Source: VRUE01 sp963729995 (GTDB taxonomy: Bacteria; Actinomycetota; Thermoleophilia; Solirubrobacterales; 70-9). From it: a stretch of DNA of 64,000 nucleotides. This document shows, in pieces, positions 8,010 through 15,758 of the stretch. Each line of letters begins with the position of its first letter. Positions within the stretch are counted from its first letter, which is position 1. The stretch lies in the NCBI GenBank assembly GCA_963729995.1, contig CAVSPF010000003.1, positions 1,488,001 through 1,552,000 of the forward strand, read 5' to 3'. Position numbers and translations under genes: made by a program. Below the pieces are notes generated by a model. It was not told where the DNA came from, searched no databases, and saw only the letters and a program-made list of their open reading frames with translations.

Positions 8010-10397
8010 CTAGCGGGCGAGGGCCTCTTCGATTGCCTTCGACACGTCGTCCACGTAGACGAATGCCAGCTCGCTGCGCTCGTGCTCGGGGATCTCAGCG
8101 ACGTCTCCCTCGTTGCGCTCGGGCACGATGACCCGCTTGATCCCGGCCCGCTGGGCGGCAAGCGACTTCTCCTTCAGCCCGCCGATCGGCAGCACCTGCC
8201 CGGTCAGCGTCACCTCTCCGGTCATCGCCACGTCGTTGCTGACCGGTCGCCCCGTGATGAGCGAGGACAGCGCGACGGTCATGGCCACCCCGGCGGAGGG
8301 ACCATCCTTGGGAACGGCGCCGGCCGGAACGTGGATGTGGACATCGTGGCTGGCGAACCAGTCACTCTCCAGCCCAGGAGCCAGCTCCTTGCAATGTCCC
8401 CGCACGTAGGACAGGGCCGCCTGCGCCGACTCTTTCATGACGTCGCCGAGCTGACCGGTGATCGTCAGCTTCCCCGAGCCGGGCATCGCGGTCGCCTCGA
8501 TGAAAAGCACGTCGCCGCCGGTTGGCGTCCAGGCCAGCCCGGTGGCCACCCCTGGGTCCTTCGTGCGGCGCCGCTGCTCGGCGAAGAAGCGACGCCGGCC
8601 GAGCAGCTCGCGAGCCCGCTTCGCCGAGATCCTCGCCTTGCCCTCGACCCTGCCCTCGGCGACCTCGCGGGCGATTTTGCGGCAGATCGTGCCGATCTGG
8701 CGCTCCAGGTTGCGAACGCCGGCCTCGCGCGTGTACTCCTCGATGATCGCGACCAGCGCCGGGTCAGCGAACTCGATCTGGGACGGCTTCAGCCCATTGG
8801 CCTCGATCTGGCGCGGCACCAGGTAGCGGCGGGCGATGTGCTTCTTCTCCTCCAGCGTGTAGCCGGCCAGCTCGATCGTCTCCATCCGGTCCTGCAGGGG
8901 GCCGGGGACGGTGTCGAGGATGTTGGCGGTCGCGATGAACATCACGTCGGAGAGGTCGAACTCCAGGTCGAGGTAGTGGTCGCGGAAGGAGTCGTTCTGC
9001 GCAGGGTCGAGCACCTCGAGCATCGCCGAGGACGGATCGCCGCGGAAGTCGGCGCCCATCTTGTCGATCTCATCGATCATGAAGACGGGATTGCGGGAGC
9101 CGGCGTCGCGCACGGCGCGGATGATCGTCCCCGGCATGGCGCCGATGTAGGTGCGGCGATGGCCGCGAATCTCGGCCTCGTCGCGGACGCCCCCGACCGA
9201 GATCCGCTCGAACTCGCGCCCCAGGGCCCTCGCGATCGAGCGCCCGAGGCTGGTCTTGCCGACCCCGGGCGGCCCGACGAAGCAGAGAATCGGGCCCGGC
9301 GACTCCGGGTTGAGCTTGCGCACTGCCAGGTACTCGAGGATGCGGTCCTTGACCTTTTCGAGGTCGTAGTGGTCCGCGTCGAGCACCTCTCGGGCGTGGG
9401 CGATGTCCAGGTTGTCCTCGGTCTCCTGCGACCACGGCAGCTCGACCAGCCACTCGAGGTAGGTGCGGATGACACCGTGCTCGGCGGCGGCCGGCGGCAG
9501 TTTCTCCAGCCGCGACAGCTCGCGGTCCGCCGCTTTGCGGGCGTGCTCGGGAAGCTCGGCCTCCTCGATCCGCCGCCGCAGCTCGTTCACCTCGGCCTGC
9601 TGCTCGTCGCCCTCTCCCAGCTCTTCCTGGATCGCTTTCAGCTGCTGGCGCAGGAAGAACTCGCGCTGCCCCTTGTCGATCTCCGACTCCACCTGGGATT
9701 GGATCTGGCTGCCGAGTTGGACGACCTCCAGCTCCCGGGCGAGGATCTGGGAGAGATGGCGAAGCCGCGCGGAGATGTGGGCCTCCTCCAGCAGCTCCTG
9801 CTTCTCCTCGGTGGAGATTCTCAGTGCGCCGGCAATCAGGTGGCCCAGCGCAGCGGGATCGTCGATGTTGGCGACCGCCATCTGCAGCTCCTCGGGCAGG
9901 TACGGGATCTGCTCGACGATCTCCGAAAAGGTGCGCTGCACATTCCGGGTCAGGGCCTGCAGCTCCGGGCCCTCCTCGACCACGTCTGGCAGCTCGACGA
10001 TGCGCGCGACCAGGTAGGGCTCGTCGGCCACGTAGGGGCCGAGGCGCACCCGCTGCGTTCCCTGCACGAGGATCCGGAGCGTCCCGTCGGGGACCTTCAA
10101 CATCCGAGCGACGACACCGACCACGCCGACTCCGTAGAGGTCGTCGGGTCCGGGCTCCTCGTTCTCGGGGCTTCGGGCGGCGACCATCACCAGCATCCGG
10201 TTGGCGCCAAGCACGTCGTTGACCAGCTTGATCGAGCGCTCCTGCCCAACCGCAAGCGGGGTCAGGGTTTCAGGGAAGGTCACCGTCTCGCGCAACGGCA
10301 GGACCGGAAGCGCATCGGGCAGCGGCTCGCTGGCGCGGATCGCGTCCTCGGGGTCAAGCGGCGCCTCGACGATCTCGAGAGCCGGCGCGCCCTCCAT
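8010..10397 (-). CDS. lon: ATP-dependent protease Lon
   Basis: About 795-residue cytoplasmic AAA+ protease degrading misfolded and regulatory proteins. An N-terminal Lon substrate-binding domain (PVLPLRETVTFPE onward) is followed by a coiled-coil/helical region. The AAA+ module has Walker A GPPGVGKTSL near residue 365 and Walker B PVFMIDEIDKMG. The C-terminal protease domain has the catalytic serine in PKDGPSAGVAM (about residue 701) and the lysine in GGLKEK (about 744), with the same spacing as in E. coli Lon. The ATG at 10397 overlaps the hsp20 stop by one base; a GTG at 10400 is equally possible. Co-transcription with hsp20 suggests a proteostasis operon. Confidence 0.97.
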   Translation of the reverse strand: MEGAPALEIVEAPLDPEDAIRASEPLPDALPVLPLRETVTFPETLTPLAVGQERSIKLVNDVLGANRMLVMVAARSPENEEPGPDDLYGVGVVGVVARMLKVPDGTLRILVQGTQRVRLGPYVADEPYLVARIVELPDVVEEGPELQALTRNVQRTFSEIVEQIPYLPEELQMAVANIDDPAALGHLIAGALRISTEEKQELLEEAHISARLRHLSQILARELEVVQLGSQIQSQVESEIDKGQREFFLRQQLKAIQEELGEGDEQQAEVNELRRRIEEAELPEHARKAADRELSRLEKLPPAAAEHGVIRTYLEWLVELPWSQETEDNLDIAHAREVLDADHYDLEKVKDRILEYLAVRKLNPESPGPILCFVGPPGVGKTSLGRSIARALGREFERISVGGVRDEAEIRGHRRTYIGAMPGTIIRAVRDAGSRNPVFMIDEIDKMGADFRGDPSSAMLEVLDPAQNDSFRDHYLDLEFDLSDVMFIATANILDTVPGPLQDRMETIELAGYTLEEKKHIARRYLVPRQIEANGLKPSQIEFADPALVAIIEEYTREAGVRNLERQIGTICRKIAREVAEGRVEGKARISAKRARELLGRRRFFAEQRRRTKDPGVATGLAWTPTGGDVLFIEATAMPGSGKLTITGQLGDVMKESAQAALSYVRGHCKELAPGLESDWFASHDVHIHVPAGAVPKDGPSAGVAMTVALSSLITGRPVSNDVAMTGEVTLTGQVLPIGGLKEKSLAAQRAGIKRVIVPERNEGDVAEIPEHERSELAFVYVDDVSKAIEEALAR

Positions 10398-10840
10398 CAC
10401 TCGCGCCCTATCGGCACGCGGCGGGCGGTCTCGGCCGGGTCGCGCAGAGGCAGGTCGATTCGCAGGATGCCGTCCTCATACGTAGCCTTGGCGCGGTCGG
10501 CGTCGACCTCGACCTGGAGCTCGACGACGCGGCGGAACGGGCCGGAGGGGATCTCAACGCGCTGGTAGACCCGGCCCTCGGTCTCCTGCACGGGGCGCTC
10601 GCCGACGATCGCGAGCTGGCGGCCACTCACCTCTATTCCGACGTCGTCGAGGTCGATCCCGGCCAGGTCCACCTTGACGACCGCTCGCTGCGGGTCGCCG
10701 CAGTAGTACACGTCGACGTTTGGCGAGAAGCCGGTCGTTCGCCGGCTCACGTAGGCGGCCCGCCCCCAGGCGTCGCCAAGCATCTGGTCCATCTCCCGCC
10801 GCATGCGGGCGAAGTTGGCGAAGAGGTCTCGCTCACGCAT
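10397..10840 (-). CDS. Hsp20/alpha-crystallin small heat-shock protein
   Basis: 147-residue ATP-independent holdase chaperone. The alpha-crystallin core runs from PNVDVYYCGDPQRAVVKVDLAGID to ATYEDGILRIDLPL, including the conserved GILRI-type strand. The short N-terminus (ERDLFANFARMRREMDQML) is typical. The ATG at 10840 was chosen over a TTG three codons upstream. Its stop overlaps the start of lon, so the chaperone and protease are probably made together. No HrcA/HspR-type operator was recognised upstream. Confidence 0.92.
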   Translation of the reverse strand: MRERDLFANFARMRREMDQMLGDAWGRAAYVSRRTTGFSPNVDVYYCGDPQRAVVKVDLAGIDLDDVGIEVSGRQLAIVGERPVQETEGRVYQRVEIPSGPFRRVVELQVEVDADRAKATYEDGILRIDLPLRDPAETARRVPIGRE

Positions 10841-10868
10841 GGAGGCCAAACCATAGCCACCGCAGGCG

Positions 10869-11057
10869 CTACGCAGCGCGTGACTGGGGCGCCCAGCGGG
10901 GAGGGCGCATCAGGAGAACGGGCTGGCGTGGGGGAACCAGGCCCTCCGGCCGGTTGGGACGGAAGGTGGCGCAGGGCTCGTCCACCTGCAGCGCACAGAG
11001 GAGGTTCTTGCCGAAGTAGCAGTCCTTGCAGGTCGGGGGCTTCGGCTTGCGCGGCAT
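10869..11057 (-). CDS. Small four-cysteine protein, possible metal-binding knuckle
   Basis: 62 residues beginning MPRKPKPPT. It has the pattern CKDCYF-7-C-8-C followed by ATFRPNRPEGL, then a low-complexity tail. Two CxxC-type cysteines plus two more within 25 residues suggest a zinc or iron-sulfur site. A longer reading from 11075 adds six residues. I recall similar short CxxCYF...PCxTFRP proteins as hypothetical genes in actinobacteria, but no function is known to me. It is upstream of and collinear with hsp20-lon. Confidence 0.55.
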   Translation of the reverse strand: MPRKPKPPTCKDCYFGKNLLCALQVDEPCATFRPNRPEGLVPPRQPVLLMRPPRWAPQSRAA

Positions 11058-11195
11058 TGAGGCGCATCTTGCCATTGGCGTGACGGTTCCGTGACGCCCA
11101 TTTCCGCAAAGCGCAACGTCTTTGAGACAGCGCCGTTACATATTCCCCGCGTGTTGCGACCGTCGCATCCACCGCCGCTACCATTGGTCGTGCGG

Positions 11196-11822
11196 ATGGA
11201 AGCCCGGAACCGCACCGATAACCTCGCAGCCTCGCCGCAGCTCTTCGACAGCGAAGTCCTCAACTTCTTCTCGCGGGTGCATCCGGCGATTCCGGCGGCC
11301 GTCTTCGTCCCCGTGACCGTCATCATGGAGTGGCTCGGCGCCAACGGAGGGCTCGCCGCTTGGCAGCTGGCCGCTCTGAGCGCGGGTGGCGTCGGCATCT
11401 GGACGCTGACCGAGTACTGGCTTCACCGGCTCGTCTTCCACTGGGAACCCGACAACGGCTTCGGGCGGCGCATGCATTTCATCATCCACGGCATCCACCA
11501 CGACCACCCCAACGACAGGCTGCGCCTCGTCATGCCACCGGCGGTGTCGATCCCGCTGGCGGCTCTCTTCTACCTGGCCTTCGCGCTGGTCTTCGGCACA
11601 CCGGCGGCCTATCCGACCTTCGCGGGATTCATCGCCGGCTACCTCTGCTATGACTACACGCATTACTACGTGCATCACTTCGTACCCAAATCCAAGCTCG
11701 GCAAGCGGCTGCGCGAGCAGCACATGCGCCACCACTTCCAGGACCATCGCTACGGCTTCGGCGTCTCCTCCCCCCTCTGGGACCAGGTCTTCCGCACCCT
11801 CCCTCGTAAGCGCCGCAGCTGA
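11196..11822 (+). CDS. Fatty acid hydroxylase superfamily membrane protein
   Basis: 208-residue membrane diiron enzyme of the sterol desaturase/fatty acid hydroxylase family. Histidine clusters expected for the two iron ions are visible: HRLVFH, HGIHHDH, HYYVHH and HMRHHFQDH. Hydrophobic segments (FVPVTVIMEWL, AAWQLAALSAGGVGIW, ALFYLAFALVFG, AGFIAGYLCYDY) separate them. The ATG at 11196 or the GTG two codons upstream is likely the start; the 35-residue longer reading is rich in Pro/Arg and unlike a membrane protein. It is followed 82 bp downstream by an acyl-CoA desaturase, suggesting joint modification of membrane acyl chains. Confidence 0.85.
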   Translation: MEARNRTDNLAASPQLFDSEVLNFFSRVHPAIPAAVFVPVTVIMEWLGANGGLAAWQLAALSAGGVGIWTLTEYWLHRLVFHWEPDNGFGRRMHFIIHGIHHDHPNDRLRLVMPPAVSIPLAALFYLAFALVFGTPAAYPTFAGFIAGYLCYDYTHYYVHHFVPKSKLGKRLREQHMRHHFQDHRYGFGVSSPLWDQVFRTLPRKRRS

Positions 11823-11904
11823 CGCCTCACGCTCGATGGGCCGCTCCGGTCAGCTCCGAGCCGCTGCCTTCTCCCGCGTAACCGACGACGGGGATCGTCT
11901 CTAG

Positions 11905-12786
11905 ATGACCAAAGCCGAGAAAGTCGCAAACCTGGCCGCCGTAGTGATCCCGTTCCTGGCGACGATCGCAGCAATCGCGCTGCTCTGGGACAGTCTTGTC
12001 AGCCCTGCCGACCTGGCGATCGCCGCCGTCATGTACATATTGACGGCGGTAGGCGTCACCGTTGGCTTTCACCGGCTTCTCACTCACCGGTCGTTCCAGA
12101 CTTCGAAACCGCTGGAGTACCTGTTTGCCGTGCTCGGCTCGATGGCGGTGCAGGGACCTGTCATCTCCTGGGTGGCTGACCACCGGAAGCATCATGCCCA
12201 TACCGACAGGGAGGGTGATCCGCACAGCCCACACGTTGGTCACGGTGGGGGTGTTCGGGGTGTCCTGGCGGGTCTATGGCATGCCCACGCCGGTTGGCTG
12301 CTTTCGACACAGGGGCGGGCCGCATGGAAGCGCTACGCCCCCGATCTCTACGAGGACGCCGGGATGCGGACGATTGCCCGGCGGTTCGTGCCATTGGTCG
12401 GCGCCAGCCTGGCGATCCCGGCACTGGCGGGATATCTCGTCACCGGCACGCTCGTCGGCGCCGCAACCGGACTGCTTTGGGGCGGTCTGGTCCGGATTTT
12501 CTTCGTCCATCACATCACCTGGAGCGTCAACTCGGTGTGCCACTTCCTCGGCAGCCGACGCTTCGACACCGACGATCGCTCGACGAACGTGTTCTGGCTC
12601 TCCCTTCCATCGCTGGGTGAGTCCTGGCATCACAACCACCACGCGTTCCCGCGTTCCGCCACCCATGGCCTGAGGCGCTGGGAGCTCGATCCTTCCGCAC
12701 TGATCATCGCAGCGCTGGAGAAGCTCGGCTTGGCCTGGAACGTGATTCGAATCTCACCCGAGCGTCAGGCCGAGCGGGTCGTCTGA
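11905..12786 (+). CDS. Acyl-CoA/acyl-lipid desaturase
   Basis: 293-residue membrane desaturase of the stearoyl-CoA delta-9 type. It introduces a double bond using O2 and electrons from a redox partner. The three histidine boxes are intact: HRLLTH near residue 56, DHRKHHAH near 92, and SWHHNHHAFPRSA near 240. Four hydrophobic segments are arranged around them. No ferredoxin or reductase is adjacent. The position after the hydroxylase gene suggests a membrane-fluidity or lipid-modification unit. Confidence 0.92.
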   Translation: MTKAEKVANLAAVVIPFLATIAAIALLWDSLVSPADLAIAAVMYILTAVGVTVGFHRLLTHRSFQTSKPLEYLFAVLGSMAVQGPVISWVADHRKHHAHTDREGDPHSPHVGHGGGVRGVLAGLWHAHAGWLLSTQGRAAWKRYAPDLYEDAGMRTIARRFVPLVGASLAIPALAGYLVTGTLVGAATGLLWGGLVRIFFVHHITWSVNSVCHFLGSRRFDTDDRSTNVFWLSLPSLGESWHHNHHAFPRSATHGLRRWELDPSALIIAALEKLGLAWNVIRISPERQAERVV

Positions 12787-12850
12787 CCACCGCAGCCTGC
12801 GATTCATCTAAACGGACGCGGTATGAGGCCAGCCTGACTCGACGACCCGT

Positions 12851-12869
12851 CACAGTCACTATGACTGTG
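12851..12869. promoter_or_regulatory. 8-3-8 perfect inverted repeat, possible operator
   Basis: CACAGTCA-CTA-TGACTGTG in the 153-bp gap between the desaturase and the AT-hook gene. A second small dyad (CACA-CT-TGTG) follows four bases later. Size and symmetry fit a dimeric repressor site. No cognate regulator is identified. Confidence 0.4.
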
Positions 12870-12939
12870 CCACACTTGTGATGGTCGAAACGCTGACAAC
12901 CCCGGGTGGCGTTAAAGCTGACGGGACGAAAGGAATCCG

Positions 12940-13314
12940 ATGCCCAGCACCATCAATGTTCTCGATGAGGCCCGTGATCTGGTCAAGAGGCGCCTCGCTG
13001 AGCTGGACGAGGAGCGCAAGCGCCTTGAGCGCGCCCTCGGAGAGCTCGGCGGGAAGATCACTGGCCGTCCGGGTCGCCCTCCGGGTCGCCCGCGCGGCGC
13101 GTCCAAAGCTGCAGCCCCTCGTCGCCGTCGCCGCCGTACAGGCACCCGTGCCGACCAGGCAACTGCGCTGGTCGAGCAGAGCCCAGGCATCAGTGCCTCG
13201 GACATCGCCAAGACGATGAAGATCAAGCCCAACTATCTCTACCGGGTCCTTGGCGACCTCGAGAAGGAAAAACGAGTGACGAAGAAAGGCCGTAAGTACT
13301 TCCCCACCAAATAG
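12940..13314 (+). CDS. AT-hook plus winged-helix DNA-binding protein
   Basis: 124 residues with an AAAGGA Shine-Dalgarno sequence before the ATG. Three parts are visible. An N-terminal charged coiled-coil-like helix (DEARDLVKRRLAELDEERKR) could dimerise. A central Gly-Arg-Pro repeat GRPGRPPGRPRG of AT-hook type is followed by an RRRRRR stretch. The C-terminal winged-helix-like segment reads ATALVEQSPGISASDIAKTM, then YLYRVLGDLEKEKRVTKKGRKY. It is probably a nucleoid-associated or regulatory protein. A strong terminator follows, so it is likely a single-gene unit. Confidence 0.75.
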   Translation: MPSTINVLDEARDLVKRRLAELDEERKRLERALGELGGKITGRPGRPPGRPRGASKAAAPRRRRRRTGTRADQATALVEQSPGISASDIAKTMKIKPNYLYRVLGDLEKEKRVTKKGRKYFPTK

Positions 13315-13337
13315 CCTGCGGCCACAGGAACTTCGGC

Positions 13338-13374
13338 AAGAGGCCGGTCCCAGTCGGGGCCGGCCTCTTTGCTT
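13338..13374. terminator. Bidirectional rho-independent-type terminator
   Basis: Perfect 10-bp stem AAGAGGCCGG / CCGGCCTCTT around a 12-base loop, followed by TTGCTTT on the plus strand. It sits between the convergent AT-hook gene and malate dehydrogenase. Confidence 0.75.
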
Positions 13375-13396
13375 TGCGCGAGCTGCTTACGCGAAC

Positions 13397-14383
13397 CTAG
13401 ATCAGGCCGAGCTGGCGAACGGCGTCGCGCTCTTCGCACAGCTCGGCAACGCTGGCGTCGATCCGGGCGCGCGAGAACTCCGGCACCTCCAGTCCCTCGA
13501 CGATCTTCCACTCGCCACCCGAGCAGGCGCAGGGATGACCGGCGACCACACCCTCCTCGATGCCGTAGGAGCCGTCGGATGGCACGCCCATCGAGACCCA
13601 GTCGCCCTCGGGGGTGCCGAGCACCCAGTCGCGGATGTGGCTGATTGCCGCGTTGGCTGCCGAGGCGGCGCTCGAGGCGCCACGGGCCTCGATGATCTCC
13701 GCACCGCGCTTTGCCACGCGGGGGATGAACTCCTCGGCGATCCATGTCTCGTCGTCAACCGCGTCCCAGGCACTCGATCCGTCGACCCTCGCATTGACCA
13801 GGTCCGGGTACTGGGTGGTTGAGTGGTTGCCCCAGACGGTCATGTTGGTCACGCTGGAGACCGGCTTACCCAGCCTGTTCGCGAGCTGGGCGATCGACCG
13901 GTTGTGATCGAGGCGCAGCATCGCGTTGAAGCGCTCGCGCGGAACGCCGTCGGCGTTCGACAACGCGATCAGGCAGTTGGTGTTGGCGGGGTTGCCGACG
14001 ACCAGCACCCTGACGTCGTCTGCGGCTCCGGCGGCGATCGCCTCGCCCTGCGGCTTGAAGATGCCCCCGTTGGCCTCGAGCAGGTCAGCCCGCTCCATGC
14101 CCGGGCCGCGCGGCCGCGCCCCGACGAGCAGGCCTATGTTGCAGCCGCTGAACGCCTCTTTGGGGTCATCGAAGATGTCGATCCTGCGGAGCAGCGGGAA
14201 GGCGCAGTCGTCCAGCTCCATCGCGGTTCCCTCGGCTGCCGTGACGGCGGCCGGGATCTCCAGCAGGCTCAGCTCGACGGGAGTGTCCGGACCGAGCATC
14301 TGACCGCTTGCGATCCGGAACAGCAGCGCGTAGCCGATCTGCCCGGCCGCGCCGGTAACGGTGACTTTGACGGGAGTGCTCAC
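13397..14383 (-). CDS. mdh: Malate dehydrogenase
   Basis: 328-residue NAD-dependent malate dehydrogenase of the type-2 (cytosolic-like, about 330 aa) group, interconverting malate and oxaloacetate in the TCA cycle. The nucleotide fold begins TVTGAAGQIGYALLFRIA. The substrate arginines appear in GARPRGPGM. The NAD/Asn motif is VVGNPANTNC, the Asp-Arg segment is LRLDHNRSIAQLA, and the catalytic His is in VWGNHSTTQYPD. The GTG at 14383 is preceded by AGGAGA, which decides the start. It lies downstream of the isocitrate dehydrogenase gene on the same strand (34-bp gap), so the two TCA enzymes are probably co-transcribed. Confidence 0.96.
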   Translation of the reverse strand: MSTPVKVTVTGAAGQIGYALLFRIASGQMLGPDTPVELSLLEIPAAVTAAEGTAMELDDCAFPLLRRIDIFDDPKEAFSGCNIGLLVGARPRGPGMERADLLEANGGIFKPQGEAIAAGAADDVRVLVVGNPANTNCLIALSNADGVPRERFNAMLRLDHNRSIAQLANRLGKPVSSVTNMTVWGNHSTTQYPDLVNARVDGSSAWDAVDDETWIAEEFIPRVAKRGAEIIEARGASSAASAANAAISHIRDWVLGTPEGDWVSMGVPSDGSYGIEEGVVAGHPCACSGGEWKIVEGLEVPEFSRARIDASVAELCEERDAVRQLGLI

Positions 14384-14417
14384 GGGATCGTCTCCTGAAG
14401 TCGTGGTTTTCGGGGAC

Positions 14418-15644
14418 CTAAGCCATTGCCTGCCTGAGGCGCCCATCGATCGCGGCGAGGAACTCCTGTGTGGTGAGGAAGCCCTGGTCGGGACCGACGA
14501 GCAGCGCCAGGTCTTTGGTCATATTGCCGCTTTCGACGGTCTCGATGCAGACCCGCTCCAGCGTCTCGGCAAACCGTGACACTTCGGGGGTGCCATCGAG
14601 CCGGCCGCGGGCGTCAATTCCGCGTGTCCAGGCGAAGATCGAGGCGATCGGATTGGTCGAGGTCGGTTTCCCCTGCTGGTGCTGGCGGTAGTGCCTGGTC
14701 ACAGTGCCGTGCGCCGCCTCGGCCTCGACGGTCTTGCCGTCGGGACTCATCAGGACGCTTGTCATCAGGCCAAGCGAGCCGAAGCCCTGGGCGACGGTGT
14801 CGGATTGCACGTCTCCGTCGTAGTTCTTGCAGGCCCACAGGTAGCCGCCTTCCCACTTCATCGAGGCGGCGACCATGTCGTCGATCAGCCGGTGCTCGTA
14901 GGTGAGGCCCGCAGCCTCGAACTCCGATTTGAACTCGGTCTCGTAGACCTCGGCGAAGATGTCCTTGAAGCGGCCGTCATAGCGCTTCAGAATGGTGTTC
15001 TTGGTTGAGAGGTAGACGGGGTAACCGCGCTCCAACCCATACCGCATCGATGCACGGGCGAAGTCGCGAATCGAGTCGTCGACGTTGTACATCGCCATCG
15101 CCACGCCGCCGCCGGAGAAGTCATAGACATCGAGCTCGATCGGCTCGGAGCCGTCCGCGGGCGTGTAGGTGAGTGTCACCTTTCCCTCGCCCGGAACCAC
15201 CATGTCGGTGGCGCGGTACTGATCGCCGAAGGCATGGCGGCCGATCACGATCGGCTTGGTCCAACCCGGCACGAGCCGCGGGATGTTCGAGATCACGATC
15301 GGCTCGCGGAAGATGACACCGTCGAGGATGTTGCGGATCGTCCCGTTCGGGGAGGGGTACATCTTCTTCAGGCCGAACTCCTCCACCCGGGCCTCGTCGG
15401 GGGTGATCGTCGCGCACTTGACGCCGACGCCGTGCTCCTTGATCGCCTCCGCAGCGTCAGTGGTGATCCGGTCTTCGGTCTCGTCGCGGCTCTCGATCCC
15501 GAGGTCGAAATAGACCAGGTCGACATCGAGGTAGGGCAGGATCAGCTGCTCTTTGATGAACGCCCAGATGATCCGGGTCATCTCGTCGCCGTCGAGCTCG
15601 ACGATCGGATTCTTGACCTGGATCTTGGATGTGTCCCCTGCCAC
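14418..15644 (-). CDS. icd: NADP-dependent isocitrate dehydrogenase
   Basis: 408-residue dimeric isocitrate dehydrogenase of the eukaryotic-like (TIGR00127-type) group, decarboxylating isocitrate to 2-oxoglutarate. Diagnostic segments are VELDGDEMTRIIW, KCATITPDEARVEEF, the substrate serine loop SPNGTIRNILDG, TKNTILKRYDGRFKDIF, DDMVAASMKWEGGYLWACKNYDGDVQSD and the NADP-binding HGTVTRHY. The GTG at 15644 gives the family's usual N-terminus; longer readings are Arg/Pro-rich. TATATA and AGGAT lie just upstream and may be a -10 box and ribosome-binding site. It is divergent from the acyl-CoA dehydrogenase at 15759. Confidence 0.95.
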   Translation of the reverse strand: MAGDTSKIQVKNPIVELDGDEMTRIIWAFIKEQLILPYLDVDLVYFDLGIESRDETEDRITTDAAEAIKEHGVGVKCATITPDEARVEEFGLKKMYPSPNGTIRNILDGVIFREPIVISNIPRLVPGWTKPIVIGRHAFGDQYRATDMVVPGEGKVTLTYTPADGSEPIELDVYDFSGGGVAMAMYNVDDSIRDFARASMRYGLERGYPVYLSTKNTILKRYDGRFKDIFAEVYETEFKSEFEAAGLTYEHRLIDDMVAASMKWEGGYLWACKNYDGDVQSDTVAQGFGSLGLMTSVLMSPDGKTVEAEAAHGTVTRHYRQHQQGKPTSTNPIASIFAWTRGIDARGRLDGTPEVSRFAETLERVCIETVESGNMTKDLALLVGPDQGFLTTQEFLAAIDGRLRQAMA

Positions 15645-15758
15645 GGCGGCGGCGATCCTATATACGGCGGCCCGAATCGCGCGGCGCGGTTGTGCGGAGC
15701 CCCGGGGGCGCCGTCCGGGAGAGAGCACCGAGGCGGCCGCTGGTGGCACAATCACTCA

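Noticed and set aside
8082..10568. Long plus-strand open frame opposite lon
   Set aside because: It mirrors the codon structure of lon, which has clear domains and a catalytic site. The antisense frame has no recognisable family and is a high-GC artefact.
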